From assembly GCF_031195445.1 (NCBI RefSeq), contig NZ_CP133480.1, positions 558,001 through 622,000 on the forward strand: a stretch of DNA of 64,000 nt, in the 5' to 3' direction. A program made the position numbers and the translations under genes. Every line of letters begins with the position of its first letter. Within the stretch, counting starts at the first letter, position 1. The notes under the pieces are model-generated. The model ran no database searches. It saw only the letters and a program-made list of their open reading frames with translations, and had not been told where the DNA came from. Shown here in pieces: positions 8,292-17,055 of the stretch. The stretch comes from Acuticoccus sp. MNP-M23 (GTDB lineage Bacteria > Pseudomonadota > Alphaproteobacteria > Rhizobiales > Amorphaceae).

Positions 8292-8962
8292 CCGCTGATC
8301 AGGCTGCGCAGGGCCTGCATGGTCTGCGCCTCCTGAGCCTCCAGCACCTCGGTGTTCTGCCGCATCTGCGGCGACAGGAACGGGATGTAGTCCACGAACT
8401 TGCCGTCCGCATCGAAGAGGAGCGTGTCGGACGTGTGGTTCATGGTGTAGCCGCCACTCTGGAGCGGTACCTTCTCGAATTTCACATTGTAGCGTTCCGC
8501 CACGTCGCGGATCTCTTCCGGAGTGTCGGCGGTGAGGCCGATGATACGCTGGTCGAACGCCTTCACGTAGGCGCCCAGATTCTCCGGCCTGTCCTGCTCG
8601 GGATCAACGCTGACGAAGACGATGTTCAGCTTCTCCGCATCCTCGCCGAGTTCCTTGAGCCATGTGGCGGCATCAAGCAGCGCCGTGGGGCACACATCCG
8701 GGCAGTGGGTGAAGCCGAAGAAGAAGGCAACGGGCTTGCCGCGCAGGTCGTCGGCGGTGACGGTGTTGCCGCTGGTGTCCGTCAGGCTGAACGGGCCGCC
8801 AGCGTCTTCGTAGCGGGAACGGGAGAATGCCGCGGCAATGTTGTTGCTGGCCGCAGGCTGCCCCTCGGGCACCAGGTAGGTCTTCCCCACCCAGACACCA
8901 GCCGTCGTCGCGCCGACAATGATCACCAGTGCCCAGAGCACCAACCGAACAATACGCATCAA
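8288..8962 (-). CDS. SCO1/SenC family copper chaperone / thiol protein
   Basis: 224-residue membrane-anchored thioredoxin-fold protein. Residues 4-24 form the N-terminal anchor. The copper-binding motif is CPDVC in FFGFTHCPDVCPTALLDA, and the distal ligand His is in YTMNHTSDTLLFD. Family members deliver copper to the CuA centre of cytochrome c oxidase or keep its thiols reduced, on the periplasmic side. The ATG overlaps the MFS transporter stop as ATGA, and its own stop overlaps the 43-codon ORF, so these three genes are one translational unit. The heme A synthase gene at 20.5 kb serves the same oxidase. Confidence 0.92.
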   Translation of the reverse strand: MMRIVRLVLWALVIIVGATTAGVWVGKTYLVPEGQPAASNNIAAAFSRSRYEDAGGPFSLTDTSGNTVTADDLRGKPVAFFFGFTHCPDVCPTALLDAATWLKELGEDAEKLNIVFVSVDPEQDRPENLGAYVKAFDQRIIGLTADTPEEIRDVAERYNVKFEKVPLQSGGYTMNHTSDTLLFDADGKFVDYIPFLSPQMRQNTEVLEAQEAQTMQALRSLISG

Positions 8963-10323
8963 TCCGCCTTTTCCGTCTCGAGCTTCATATCGGCTTCGGC
9001 GGGCGCGGTGTCCACCGTAGCGGGTTCAGCAGCGACATCATCGTCATCTGAGTCATCACTGCTCACGACCAGTTCCTCGATCTCGCCCGGCACCACGGCG
9101 CCAAGCGCGGCGGTGGCGTAAAGGTCGAAATCGGTGCGGATGGCGTCGGCCGGACGGCGGCGCACAAGGATCCGCAGTCCGATGAATACACCCAGACCAC
9201 CCGCAGCAATCGCCGCCACCAGAAAAAGGCCACTCGGCCCCATCACGATCATGGCGACCGACGCCATGACCGGTCCCACGGTCGAGCCGGCGCCGAACAG
9301 GAGATTCATGCCGGCGCTGACCTCCACCAGATCATGCGGCTCCGTCCAGTCGTAAGCATGCGCCGCCGCAAGGGAATAGCTGGGCAAGGTCACGAAACCG
9401 AAGGCGAAGCCGAGCGACACAACCATCGTGAACGACATGGCCGACGCTGCCATGAGGAAAATGGCGAGCGTGACGGACGCCCCGGCGCTGACGAGGAGCA
9501 CAAGGCGCCGGTCCAGATAGTCTGACGTGCGGCCGAAGGGATACTGGCCCAACGCACCGCCCAGCACCACGGCGGAGGCGAGCACCGCGGCCTCGCCGGT
9601 GGTGAAGCCGCTGCCCACCGCAAACACCGCGCTCAGCGACAGGACGGAGCCGATCATCAGCCCCGAGGCGAAGGCGCCGACGAAGGCGGCCGGCGCAAGA
9701 TGCCACAGATGGCCAGGTCGAAACTGCACGCTGGGGATCGGTGCTGGCTGGGTGGCCCGGGTCAGCGCGACCGGCACCGCGGCCACGGACAAAAGGATCG
9801 AGCAGAGGGAGAAGAGCGCAAATCCATCCAGCGGCTGGGTCGTGACGCCGAGCTGCCCGACGGTGATCGCACCATAGGTGATGATGATGTACGTGCTCAT
9901 CACCGCGCCTCTGGTCTCGGCGCTGGACTTCTCGTTGAGCCAGCTCTCCACAATCACCAGCACGATGGAAATGCAGGCGCCGACGAGGAAGCGAAACACC
10001 AGCCATTGCACCTCGCCCACCGCAAGCGGGAACACCAGCGCAGCCGCCGACACGCAGGACACCATGGCCGCAAACGCACGAATGTGGCCTGCGCGCATGA
10101 TGACGTAGGGGGCAAAAAGGCAGCCGACGACAAAGCCGCCATAATAGGCCGCGCCCAGAAGGCCGATGGTGATCTGGCTGAAGCCTTCGGCCTCGGCGCG
10201 CAGAGGCACCAGCGTCGTCTGCAACCCATAGCCGAGATACAGCAGCGCTGTGCCGATGAGCAGCGCCGTAACCGGCTTCAGTGCGCCTCCCAGGGAGACT
10301 TTTGTTGTGGCCGCAATCACCAT
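8959..10323 (-). CDS. MFS transporter (YcaD-like)
   Basis: 454-residue major facilitator with 12 predicted membrane helices. The loop motif ESWLNEKSSAETRGAVMSTY, in the first half, resembles the YcaD-type group of MFS proteins. The C-terminus has a cytoplasmic acidic tail rich in Asp, Glu and Ala (last about 45 residues, including SSDDSDDDD), which is unusual for the family. The substrate is unknown. GGGAG lies 3 bases before the ATG at 10323, so the GTG at the second codon is also possible. Coupled to the Sco1 gene by a 4-base overlap; copper transport is a speculative link. Confidence 0.85.
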   Translation of the reverse strand: MVIAATTKVSLGGALKPVTALLIGTALLYLGYGLQTTLVPLRAEAEGFSQITIGLLGAAYYGGFVVGCLFAPYVIMRAGHIRAFAAMVSCVSAAALVFPLAVGEVQWLVFRFLVGACISIVLVIVESWLNEKSSAETRGAVMSTYIIITYGAITVGQLGVTTQPLDGFALFSLCSILLSVAAVPVALTRATQPAPIPSVQFRPGHLWHLAPAAFVGAFASGLMIGSVLSLSAVFAVGSGFTTGEAAVLASAVVLGGALGQYPFGRTSDYLDRRLVLLVSAGASVTLAIFLMAASAMSFTMVVSLGFAFGFVTLPSYSLAAAHAYDWTEPHDLVEVSAGMNLLFGAGSTVGPVMASVAMIVMGPSGLFLVAAIAAGGLGVFIGLRILVRRRPADAIRTDFDLYATAALGAVVPGEIEELVVSSDDSDDDDVAAEPATVDTAPAEADMKLETEKAD

Positions 10324-10472
10324 CAGCTCCCGGGCTCGAATCCTGCGCCCGGTTACCTGTCGCCGAGGGCGCTGTCGAGCCGAAAACGCACCGGCAGATA
10401 TGCGCCGGGATAGCCTTGCGCAGGCCCCGCCCGAAACGGCGAAGGCGCAGCCATCCCGCTGGGATTTTGGCC

Positions 10473-10748
10473 CTAGAAAGGAATGTCGTCGAGGGGCTCG
10501 ACAGGGGTTGCCGCATCCGGCTTGCCGTCAGCCTTCAGACGCACCTTTTCCACCCGCATTTCAGCGTTCTTCAGGAGTGCGTCGCAGCGCGTTTTCAGGG
10601 CTTCGCCGCGCTCGTAGAAGGCGATGCTTTCCTCCAGCGGGACGTCGCCCCGCTCCAGCTTGTCGACAATGGCTTCCAGCTCGCCCATCGCAGCCTCGAA
10701 GCTGAGGTCGTCGACCGGGTTTGCGGTGTTTTCCTTGGCTTTGGCCAT
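10473..10748 (-). CDS. xseB: Exodeoxyribonuclease VII small subunit
   Basis: 91-residue protein with the XseB core [20 protein letters not shown] followed by the paired-helix segment [20 protein letters not shown]. With XseA it forms exonuclease VII, which degrades single-stranded DNA in the cytoplasm. It begins 8 bp after the stop of the deacetylase-like gene, as in other Rhizobiales. A 149-bp gap follows before the MFS gene; that gap holds a short inverted repeat but no clear terminator. dxs, often next in this order, is absent. Confidence 0.93.
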   Translation of the reverse strand: MAKAKENTANPVDDLSFEAAMGELEAIVDKLERGDVPLEESIAFYERGEALKTRCDALLKNAEMRVEKVRLKADGKPDAATPVEPLDDIPF

Positions 10749-10756
10749 TGGTCCTC

Positions 10757-11680
10757 CTAAACGCCCGCCAGCGCGCCAACATGGGCCGCAGCACTTCGGC
10801 CGAGGGCAGAGAGATCGTACCCGCCCTCAAGGACCGAAACGAGGCGCCCATGGGCCGTTTGCGCCGCAACGTCCATCATCTGGTGCGTGATCCACACATA
10901 ATCGTCCTCCACCAGCCCCATGCCGCCCAGCGGATCGTCGGCATGGGCGTCGAACCCGGCCGACAGGATGATGAGCTCCGGCCGGAAGTCTTCCAGCGCG
11001 GCGACGATCGTGTCGCGGAAGCGCGGGCGGTAGGCCGCCCCGTCCGTACCCGCATCGACCGGCACGTTGAGGATGTTGCCGGCGCCGCGCTCCCCCGCCG
11101 CGCCGGTGCCCGGATAAAGGGGCGACTGGTGGGTGGAGCCGTAGAACACCGAGGGATCGTCGTAGAAGATGTCCTGCGTGCCGTTGCCGTGGTGAACGTC
11201 GAAGTCGACAATCGCGATCCGGCCAAGGCCGTGGACGGCCTGCGCGTGGCGCGCTGCAACGGCAACATGGTTGATGAGGCAAAAGCCCATGGCCGTGGTC
11301 CGCTCGGCGTGATGGCCGGGCGGGCGGGCCACCACAAAGGCGTTGGGCGCTTCAAGCCCCACCACCGCATCCACCGCTGCAATGGCAGCGCCGCTGGCAA
11401 GACGCGCGGCATCCCAGGATTCGGGGCCCATGTGGGTGTCGGGATCGAGCGCGATCATGCCCGTTTCCGGAATGCACGAGGTGATCCGGTCGAGGTAGGA
11501 CGAGGGGTGGACGCGGGCGATGGCCTCGTAGGATGCGGGCGTTGCGGTGCGCCGCTCCAGTCCGTCGAACCGCGAGGCTGCAAGCGCGTCCAGCACCGCG
11601 GCCATGCGGGCGGATTGTTCCGGATGGCGCGGCGGCATCTGATGCCGTGCGAACAGCGGGTCCGTGTAGATCAGCGTCAT
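10757..11680 (-). CDS. Histone deacetylase family zinc amidohydrolase
   Basis: 307-residue arginase/deacetylase-fold enzyme. The family motifs are complete: [20 protein letters not shown] with the paired catalytic His, [15 protein letters not shown] with the zinc-binding Asp and His, and [15 protein letters not shown] with the third zinc ligand. Bacterial members remove acetyl groups from polyamines, small molecules or proteins; the substrate here is not known. The start overlaps the sua5 stop as ATGA, and xseB follows 8 bp later. Acetylpolyamine is one possible substrate. Confidence 0.9.
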   Translation of the reverse strand: MTLIYTDPLFARHQMPPRHPEQSARMAAVLDALAASRFDGLERRTATPASYEAIARVHPSSYLDRITSCIPETGMIALDPDTHMGPESWDAARLASGAAIAAVDAVVGLEAPNAFVVARPPGHHAERTTAMGFCLINHVAVAARHAQAVHGLGRIAIVDFDVHHGNGTQDIFYDDPSVFYGSTHQSPLYPGTGAAGERGAGNILNVPVDAGTDGAAYRPRFRDTIVAALEDFRPELIILSAGFDAHADDPLGGMGLVEDDYVWITHQMMDVAAQTAHGRLVSVLEGGYDLSALGRSAAAHVGALAGV

Positions 11681-12729
11681 CCGGTTTCTTCTGCCTCTGT
11701 TCGGGGATCGGTTGCAGCGTTGATGTCCAGCCCGGTCTCGCCGCCGGGTGTTTCGGGCGGACGCGGGGCGGCAGCCCGGCCCAGCCGGTCGCGCAGCGCA
11801 ATCCCGATGCCTTCGGCCGGGATCGGCGAGACCGCAATTGTGGCAACGCCAATGCGGTCCAGCGCCCGCAGGCCCGCATAAAGGCCGCGCGCCGCCTCGT
11901 CGAGATCGCCACCTGGCGAGAGGCGGACGGTGTGTGCCTCGCCAGCATCGCTGGTCGCCTGCCCCAGCGCCAGCCAGCCTTCGCCGGGGCGAACGTCCGC
12001 CGGCTCCACATCCAGCCGCAATTTTGCCCGCGGCGCGTAGTGGGACGCAAGGAGGCCGGGCGAGCGGAGCGGCCCCGCCGCCGCGACCTGCGGTTCGGCA
12101 AGCGGCCCGGCCACCGCCTCCAGCGCGGCGCGGCCAATCGCGCCCGGACGCAGGATGCGCGGCACGCCGGTGATGTCGACGACGGTGGATTCAACACCGA
12201 TGGGCGATGGCCCGCCGTCCACAATCAGATCCACCGCCGTGCCGAGTTCGTCGGCCACCGCGGTGGCGCTGGTGGCGCTGACGCGGCCGGAGCGGTTGGC
12301 GCTGGGCGCGACCAGCGGCCCCGTTTTTGCAATGACGGCGCGCATGAAGGGTGCGTCTGGCATGCGCAGGGCCACCGTCGGCCCGCCTGCCGCCGCCCCT
12401 TCGGCAATGGCTGCACCGTCCCGCCGCATTGCCACCAGCGTCAGCGGCCCCGGCCAGAATGCGGCAGCCAGTGCATCGCCGGTCGGCCCGAGAATGCCGA
12501 TGGCGCGCGCAGTGTCCACATCGGCCACATGCACGATGAGCGGATTGTGGGACGGCCGGCCCTTCGCGGCAAAGACGCGCGCCACGGACGCCGCGCTCGA
12601 AGCGCCGGCGGCGAGGCCGTAGACCGTCTCCGTCGGCAGCGCGACCAGCCCGCCCGCCGCAAGGCAGGCTGCCGCCTCGTCCACCGCGCCCGTGGCCGCG
12701 CCATCAATTGTCCGCCCCGTGTCGCCCAC
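11677..12729 (-). CDS. L-threonylcarbamoyladenylate synthase (Sua5/TsaC)
   Basis: Makes threonylcarbamoyl-AMP from threonine, bicarbonate and ATP for the t6A37 modification of tRNA. The YrdC domain shows GGLVALPTETVYGLAAGA and the KxR...SxN site FAAKGRPSHNPLIVHV. A C-terminal Sua5 domain (about the last 120 residues) is present, so this is the long Sua5 form. I chose the GTG at 12729 (350 aa), with AAGGAG upstream at slightly long spacing. The frame stays open to 12843, but that extension is poor coding sequence that nearly reaches the divergent gene. Coupled to the deacetylase-like gene by ATGA. Confidence 0.9.
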   Translation of the reverse strand: MGDTGRTIDGAATGAVDEAAACLAAGGLVALPTETVYGLAAGASSAASVARVFAAKGRPSHNPLIVHVADVDTARAIGILGPTGDALAAAFWPGPLTLVAMRRDGAAIAEGAAAGGPTVALRMPDAPFMRAVIAKTGPLVAPSANRSGRVSATSATAVADELGTAVDLIVDGGPSPIGVESTVVDITGVPRILRPGAIGRAALEAVAGPLAEPQVAAAGPLRSPGLLASHYAPRAKLRLDVEPADVRPGEGWLALGQATSDAGEAHTVRLSPGGDLDEAARGLYAGLRALDRIGVATIAVSPIPAEGIGIALRDRLGRAAAPRPPETPGGETGLDINAATDPRTEAEETG

Positions 12730-12855
12730 CGCTTTTCTTGCTCCTTGCAGCCGAACCGTTATGTCATGATCGTTGCGTGCTTGGCCAAGCCCCGCCAGAC
12801 CGGCGGACCCGCCAATGCGCCCAACCCGGCTCACAATCAACAACTGGCGGACACC

Positions 12856-14592
12856 ATGGCCTACACAGCCCCCATCGCCGAACTCGTCTTCACGCTGGAA
12901 GAGGTGGCCGGGCTAGCCGAGGCCCGCAACGAAGGCGCCGCCGGCGACCTTGGCGCGGACGACACGCTGGCCATCCTCACCGAAGCAGGCCGCTTTGCCG
13001 AGGAGGCGCTGGCGCCGCTGAACGCCATCGGCGACCGCACCCACGCCCGCCGCGACGGCCGCGAAATCATCACCCCGCCCGGCTGGCGCGAGGCCTACGA
13101 CCAGTGGATCGAAGGCGGCTGGGGCTCGCTCACCGGCGACCCGGCCTATGGCGGACAGGGCCTCCCGATGGCGCTTCAGGTTGCCGCCACCGACATCTGG
13201 AACCAGGCCAACGCCGCCTTTGCGCTCAATCCGCTTCTCACCATCGGCGCGGTGGAGGCAATCCAGGCCCACGGCAGTGACGCGCTCAAGGCGCGCTACC
13301 TCCCGAACCTGATTGCGGGCAGATGGACCGGCACCATGAACCTCACGGAGCCCAACGCCGGGTCGGACCTCGGCGACCTGAAAACCCGCGCCACACCGCA
13401 GGACGACGGCTCCTACCGCCTGTTCGGCCAGAAGATCTACATCACCTACGGCGAGCACGACCTTGCCGAGAACATCATCCACCTGGTGCTGGCCCGGTTG
13501 CCGGATGCCCCCGCCGGCACCCGCGGCATCTCGCTCTTTCTGGTGCCCAAATTCATGGTCGGGGCCGATGGCGCGCCGGGCGAGCGCAACGACGTGGCCT
13601 GCGTGGGCATCGAGGGCAAGCTCGGCATCAACGCCTCGCCCACCTGCACCATGGCCTACGGGGCAGATGGCGACGGGGCGGTCGGCTACCTGGTCGGCGC
13701 GCCCAACAAGGGCCTCGCCGCCATGTTCACCATGATGAACAATGCGCGCGTTCAGGTGGGCACCCAGGGCGCCTCCATTGCCGAACGGGCGTTCCAGCAA
13801 GCGCTGGCCTATGCGGGCGAACGCCGGCAGGGCCGCGCCACGGGCCAGGAGGGCGCTGCATCCATCGTCCATCACCCGGACGTGAAGCGGATGCTCCTTG
13901 CCATGCGTGCCTCCACGCGCGCTGCCCGCGCCATCTGCTACGCCTGCGCCGTTGCGATCGACCGCGGCCGCACCGACCCGTTCTACCGCGCCCGGGCCGA
14001 CCTTCTGACCCCCGTCGCCAAGGCGTTTGCCACCGACATCGGCGTCGAGGTGGCCTCGCTCGGCGTGCAGGTTCATGGCGGCATGGGGTTCATCGAGGAG
14101 ACCGGCGCAGCGCAGCATTACCGCGATGCGCGCATCTTCCCGATCTATGAAGGCACCAACGGGATCCAGGCCATCGACCTGGTGCGCCGCAAGCTCGCCA
14201 TGGAGGACGGCGCGGTCCTTGCCGCCTATCTCGCCGAGCTGCAGGAGATTGCGGACGCTGCCCGCGGGCACAACACGCTCAACCTTGCCGGTGCCGCCGC
14301 GACCCTCGATACGGCCCTTGCCGCCGTCGCCACCGCGGCGGATACGCTGCGCGAAAGGCTCGGCACGGACGTGGACGCTACGCTCGCCGGGGCAAGCCCG
14401 TTCCTGCGCGCCCTCGGCCTCACCGCGGGCGGCGCCTATCTCATCAAGGCGGCGCTGCGCGACACGGAAGGCGGCGGCGCCCGTGCCCAGCTCGCCCGCT
14501 TCTTTGCCGACACCGGCCTTGCCGCGGTACCGGGGCAGACCCACGCCGCAACCGAAGGCGCAGCCGACGTGGTGGACGCCGTGTTGGCCTGA
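12856..14592 (+). CDS. Acyl-CoA dehydrogenase with C-terminal extension (DmdC-like)
   Basis: 578-residue FAD enzyme of the long acyl-CoA dehydrogenase group. The start MAYTAPIAELVFTLEEV matches the DmdC/3-methylmercaptopropionyl-CoA dehydrogenase group. The middle domain has TMNLTEPNAGSDLG, and the catalytic Glu lies in FPIYEGTNGIQAIDLVRRK. The last about 130 residues are the extra C-terminal domain found in this group. Many such genes in alphaproteobacteria act in general fatty acyl-CoA oxidation rather than dimethylsulfoniopropionate demethylation, so the substrate is open. An open frame continues far upstream antisense to sua5, but the ATG at 12856 fits the family. Confidence 0.9.
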   Translation: MAYTAPIAELVFTLEEVAGLAEARNEGAAGDLGADDTLAILTEAGRFAEEALAPLNAIGDRTHARRDGREIITPPGWREAYDQWIEGGWGSLTGDPAYGGQGLPMALQVAATDIWNQANAAFALNPLLTIGAVEAIQAHGSDALKARYLPNLIAGRWTGTMNLTEPNAGSDLGDLKTRATPQDDGSYRLFGQKIYITYGEHDLAENIIHLVLARLPDAPAGTRGISLFLVPKFMVGADGAPGERNDVACVGIEGKLGINASPTCTMAYGADGDGAVGYLVGAPNKGLAAMFTMMNNARVQVGTQGASIAERAFQQALAYAGERRQGRATGQEGAASIVHHPDVKRMLLAMRASTRAARAICYACAVAIDRGRTDPFYRARADLLTPVAKAFATDIGVEVASLGVQVHGGMGFIEETGAAQHYRDARIFPIYEGTNGIQAIDLVRRKLAMEDGAVLAAYLAELQEIADAARGHNTLNLAGAAATLDTALAAVATAADTLRERLGTDVDATLAGASPFLRALGLTAGGAYLIKAALRDTEGGGARAQLARFFADTGLAAVPGQTHAATEGAADVVDAVLA

Positions 14593-14633
14593 AGCCCGGC
14601 AGCCTTCGCCAGCGCCGGCGGCGACCAGCTGCA

Positions 14634-14662
14634 TTGACGCCTGTCCGGCCTTGTCCTTAATG
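14634..14662 (+). promoter_or_regulatory. Candidate sigma-70-type promoter of the sulfhydrylase gene
   Basis: TTGACG and TTAATG are separated by 17 bases. They lie 34 bases before the ATG, after the upstream gene's stop. The -35 box matches the consensus in five of six positions; the -10 box is weaker. No experimental support. Confidence 0.45.
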
Positions 14663-14695
14663 CGGGCAACAATAGCCCCAGGAGGAACAGGACAG

Positions 14696-15973
14696 ATGGT
14701 GGACCAACCCGGCTTCAACACCCGCGCCATTCACGCCGGCGCGCAGCCCGACCCCACGACCGGCGCACGCGCCACGCCGATCTACCAGACGACGTCCTTC
14801 GTGTTCGACGATGTGGATCACGCAGCATCCCTGTTCGGCCTGCAGGCGTTCGGCAACATCTATACCCGCATCACCAACCCCACCAACGCGGTGCTGGAAG
14901 AGCGCGTTGCCGCGCTGGAAGGCGGCACCGCTGCCCTCGCCGTCTCGTCCGGCCATGCTGCGCAGATGATCGTGATGCACACGCTGATGCAGCCGGGGGA
15001 CGAGTTCGTCGCCTCCAGCAAGCTTTATGGCGGGTCCATCAACCAGTTCACCCACGCCTTCAAGAACTACGGCTGGAATGTGAAGTGGGCCGACGCGGAC
15101 GACCCCTCCTCCTTTGCCGCCGCCATCACGCCGAAGACCAAGGCGATCTTCGTGGAATCGATCGCCAACCCCGGCGGCGTCATCACCGACCTCGACGCCA
15201 TTGCAAAGGTCGCCAAAGACGCCAACGTCCCGCTGATCGTCGACTCGACCATGGCGACGCCCTACCTCATCCGCCCGTTCGAGCATGGCGCGGACATTGT
15301 GGTCCACTCGGCGACCAAGTTCCTCGGCGGCCACGGCAACTCCATTGCAGGCGTGATCGTCGACGGCGGCACGTTCAACTGGGCGGGCGACAAGCGCTAT
15401 CCCATGCTGTCCGAGCCGCGCCCGGAATATGACGGGATGGTTCTGGCCGAAACCTTCGGCAACTTTGCGTTTGCCATCGCCTGCCGCGTCCTTGGCCTGC
15501 GCGATCTCGGGCCTGCCCTGTCGCCCATGAACGCGTTTCTGGTTCTCACCGGGATCGAGACCTTGGCGCTTCGGATGCAGCGGCACTGCGAGAACGCGCT
15601 GGCGGTCGCCCAGTTTCTCGCCGGGCACGACAAGGTGTCCTGGGTCAGCTACCCCGGCCTCACCGGCGACCGCTACCATAACCTTGCCAAGAAATACTGC
15701 CCCAACGGCGCCGGCGCGGTGTTCACCTTCGGCCTCAAGGGCGGCTACGACGCCGGCATCTCGCTGGTTTCCAATCTCAAGCTGTTCTCGCACCTTGCCA
15801 ACATCGGCGACACGCGCAGCCTGGTGATCCACCCGGCCTCCACCACCCACCGCCAGCTCGCCGACGAGGCGAAGAAGTCCGCCGGTGCGGGGCCGGACGT
15901 GGTGCGCGTTTCGGTGGGCATCGAGGATGTCGCCGACATCATCGCCGACCTCGATCAGGCGCTCTCGGCCTGA
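14696..15973 (+). CDS. metY: O-acetylhomoserine sulfhydrylase (MetY-like)
   Basis: 425-residue PLP enzyme of the Cys/Met metabolism family. It uses O-acetylhomoserine and sulfide to make homocysteine for methionine synthesis. The start [20 protein letters not shown], the segment [20 protein letters not shown] and the PLP lysine in [13 protein letters not shown] are typical, and the length fits MetY better than the shorter MetB/MetC (about 385 aa). AGGAGG about 10 bases upstream supports the ATG at 14696; the longer open frame runs back over the dehydrogenase gene in another frame. Confidence 0.9.
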   Translation: MVDQPGFNTRAIHAGAQPDPTTGARATPIYQTTSFVFDDVDHAASLFGLQAFGNIYTRITNPTNAVLEERVAALEGGTAALAVSSGHAAQMIVMHTLMQPGDEFVASSKLYGGSINQFTHAFKNYGWNVKWADADDPSSFAAAITPKTKAIFVESIANPGGVITDLDAIAKVAKDANVPLIVDSTMATPYLIRPFEHGADIVVHSATKFLGGHGNSIAGVIVDGGTFNWAGDKRYPMLSEPRPEYDGMVLAETFGNFAFAIACRVLGLRDLGPALSPMNAFLVLTGIETLALRMQRHCENALAVAQFLAGHDKVSWVSYPGLTGDRYHNLAKKYCPNGAGAVFTFGLKGGYDAGISLVSNLKLFSHLANIGDTRSLVIHPASTTHRQLADEAKKSAGAGPDVVRVSVGIEDVADIIADLDQALSA

Positions 15974-15984
15974 TCTGACGAACA

Positions 15985-16011
15985 CGGCCCGCGCAATTGA
16001 TGCGCGGGCCG
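15985..16011 (+). terminator. GC-rich hairpin after the sulfhydrylase gene
   Basis: A perfect 10-bp stem CGGCCCGCGC / GCGCGGGCCG with a 7-base loop lies 12 bp after the stop codon. No T-run follows, so it may be a Rho-assisted or weak terminator or an mRNA 3'-end stabiliser. Confidence 0.4.
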
Positions 16012-16058
16012 ACCTTCGGCTCGAGCGCCTTATCGACGGCGAAAATTTCGCATTGTCC

Positions 16059-16088
16059 TTGCCGCACAACCTCCATGCGCTCTAGCTT
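16059..16088 (+). promoter_or_regulatory. Candidate promoter of the carbonic anhydrase gene
   Basis: TTGCCG and TAGCTT with an 18-base spacer lie 29 bases before the ATG. The match is moderate, and this is the only promoter-like pair I see in the 142-bp gap. Confidence 0.3.
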
Positions 16089-16116
16089 TGCGTGGAATTG
16101 GAATGAGGACAAACAT

Positions 16117-16920
16117 ATGGCGCAGGCTGGCAAATTCTTTTCAATGGCTGTCGCTGGGGCAATTTTCGCCGCAACCAGCCCGGCTCTGGCGCAGGATCTT
16201 TGCGTCGGCTTCGGCCCGCAGACCCCGCGTGACATTTCCAACGCGGCAGGGACGAACCTCAGCGCGACCGCGTCCGCACCCGCGGCCAGCGCCATGAACC
16301 TGTGCAACATTCACTTCCACGCCAGTGCCGAGCACAAGAGCCCCAGCTTCCAGACCGCCTCCACCGACGCAAGCAAGCCCGGCTTCCGTTGCGAGGGATC
16401 GGACAGCCTGACCGCAGCGGAACTTGCAAGCGTCGAAGGCAACGGCGCTGCAGCCTGTCAGGGTATCGCAGCCGGAGACACGCTGGAGGTGCACTGGGTC
16501 TACACCTCCTGCGACGTTCAGCCGGGCGAAGGGCTTGGCGCCTGCTCCTCCGAAATGTGCGTGAACCCGACACTGCGGGTCGAGACGCAGGTCTTCCTCG
16601 CCGTCAACGACCCCAATGCGGCCGACTTTACCGCCTTCGGCTACAAGGGCAGCGACGACGGCGCGCGGCCGCAGCCCGCAGCCCTGCCCGAGGGGACGGG
16701 CACCCCCGTCGTCTTCGCCGGATCGACCACCGGCCCCGCCTACACCGAGGCCCAGTGCTCGCCGCTCAACGTGACCTGGAGCGTGCGGCCCCAGTGCGCC
16801 AAGGTAGACATCAACAGCCTCAACACCTGGTGCGGCGACAACGTCTTCAACGAAGATCACGCCCATGGCGTGCGCGCCCTGGTCACGGCACCCGAACTCT
16901 TGAGCCCCATCGCCAACTGA
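16117..16920 (+). CDS. Secreted delta-class carbonic anhydrase
   Basis: 267-residue exported protein. Residues 1-26 are a signal peptide ending ALAQ. The core has NLCNIHFHASAEHKSPSF (His66, His68, His73) and LEVHWVYTSCD (His126). This is an HxH plus distal His pattern, as in alpha-type anhydrases, and it matches the bacterial delta-class (CA_like) family first known from diatoms. At least nine cysteines (e.g. 29, 63, 92, 114, 132, 143, 148) suggest disulfides in the periplasm. The expected reaction is interconversion of CO2 and bicarbonate. GAGGAC before the ATG at 16117 sets the start. A strong terminator follows; it has its own transcript. Assignment is from remembered family motifs. Confidence 0.8.
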   Translation: MAQAGKFFSMAVAGAIFAATSPALAQDLCVGFGPQTPRDISNAAGTNLSATASAPAASAMNLCNIHFHASAEHKSPSFQTASTDASKPGFRCEGSDSLTAAELASVEGNGAAACQGIAAGDTLEVHWVYTSCDVQPGEGLGACSSEMCVNPTLRVETQVFLAVNDPNAADFTAFGYKGSDDGARPQPAALPEGTGTPVVFAGSTTGPAYTEAQCSPLNVTWSVRPQCAKVDINSLNTWCGDNVFNEDHAHGVRALVTAPELLSPIAN

Positions 16921-16953
16921 GCGGCGCCGGCCTCGCGCCGGGGCAGGACGCAC

Positions 16954-16990
16954 AAAAAAAACGCCGCCCCGGCATCCGGGGCGGCGTTTT
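16954..16990. terminator. Bidirectional terminator between carbonic anhydrase gene and typA
   Basis: Perfect 12-bp stem ACGCCGCCCCGG / CCGGGGCGGCGT with a 3-base loop. Eight A precede it on the plus strand, so the minus strand has eight T after the stem; the plus strand has TTTTATTT. It serves both converging genes. Confidence 0.9.
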
Positions 16991-17055
16991 ATTTCAGATG
17001 CAGCACCAATTGGAAGGCCGCCGACAACGCAGCGGGCCTTCCGGCGACCTTCGCC

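Noticed and set aside
11533-12855. Very long N-terminal extension of the acyl-CoA dehydrogenase frame
   Set aside because: It runs antisense through sua5 and is Arg/Gly-rich; family alignment by eye starts at 12856.
14027-14695. N-terminal extension of the sulfhydrylase frame
   Set aside because: Overlaps the dehydrogenase gene in another frame; AGGAGG and family start support 14696.
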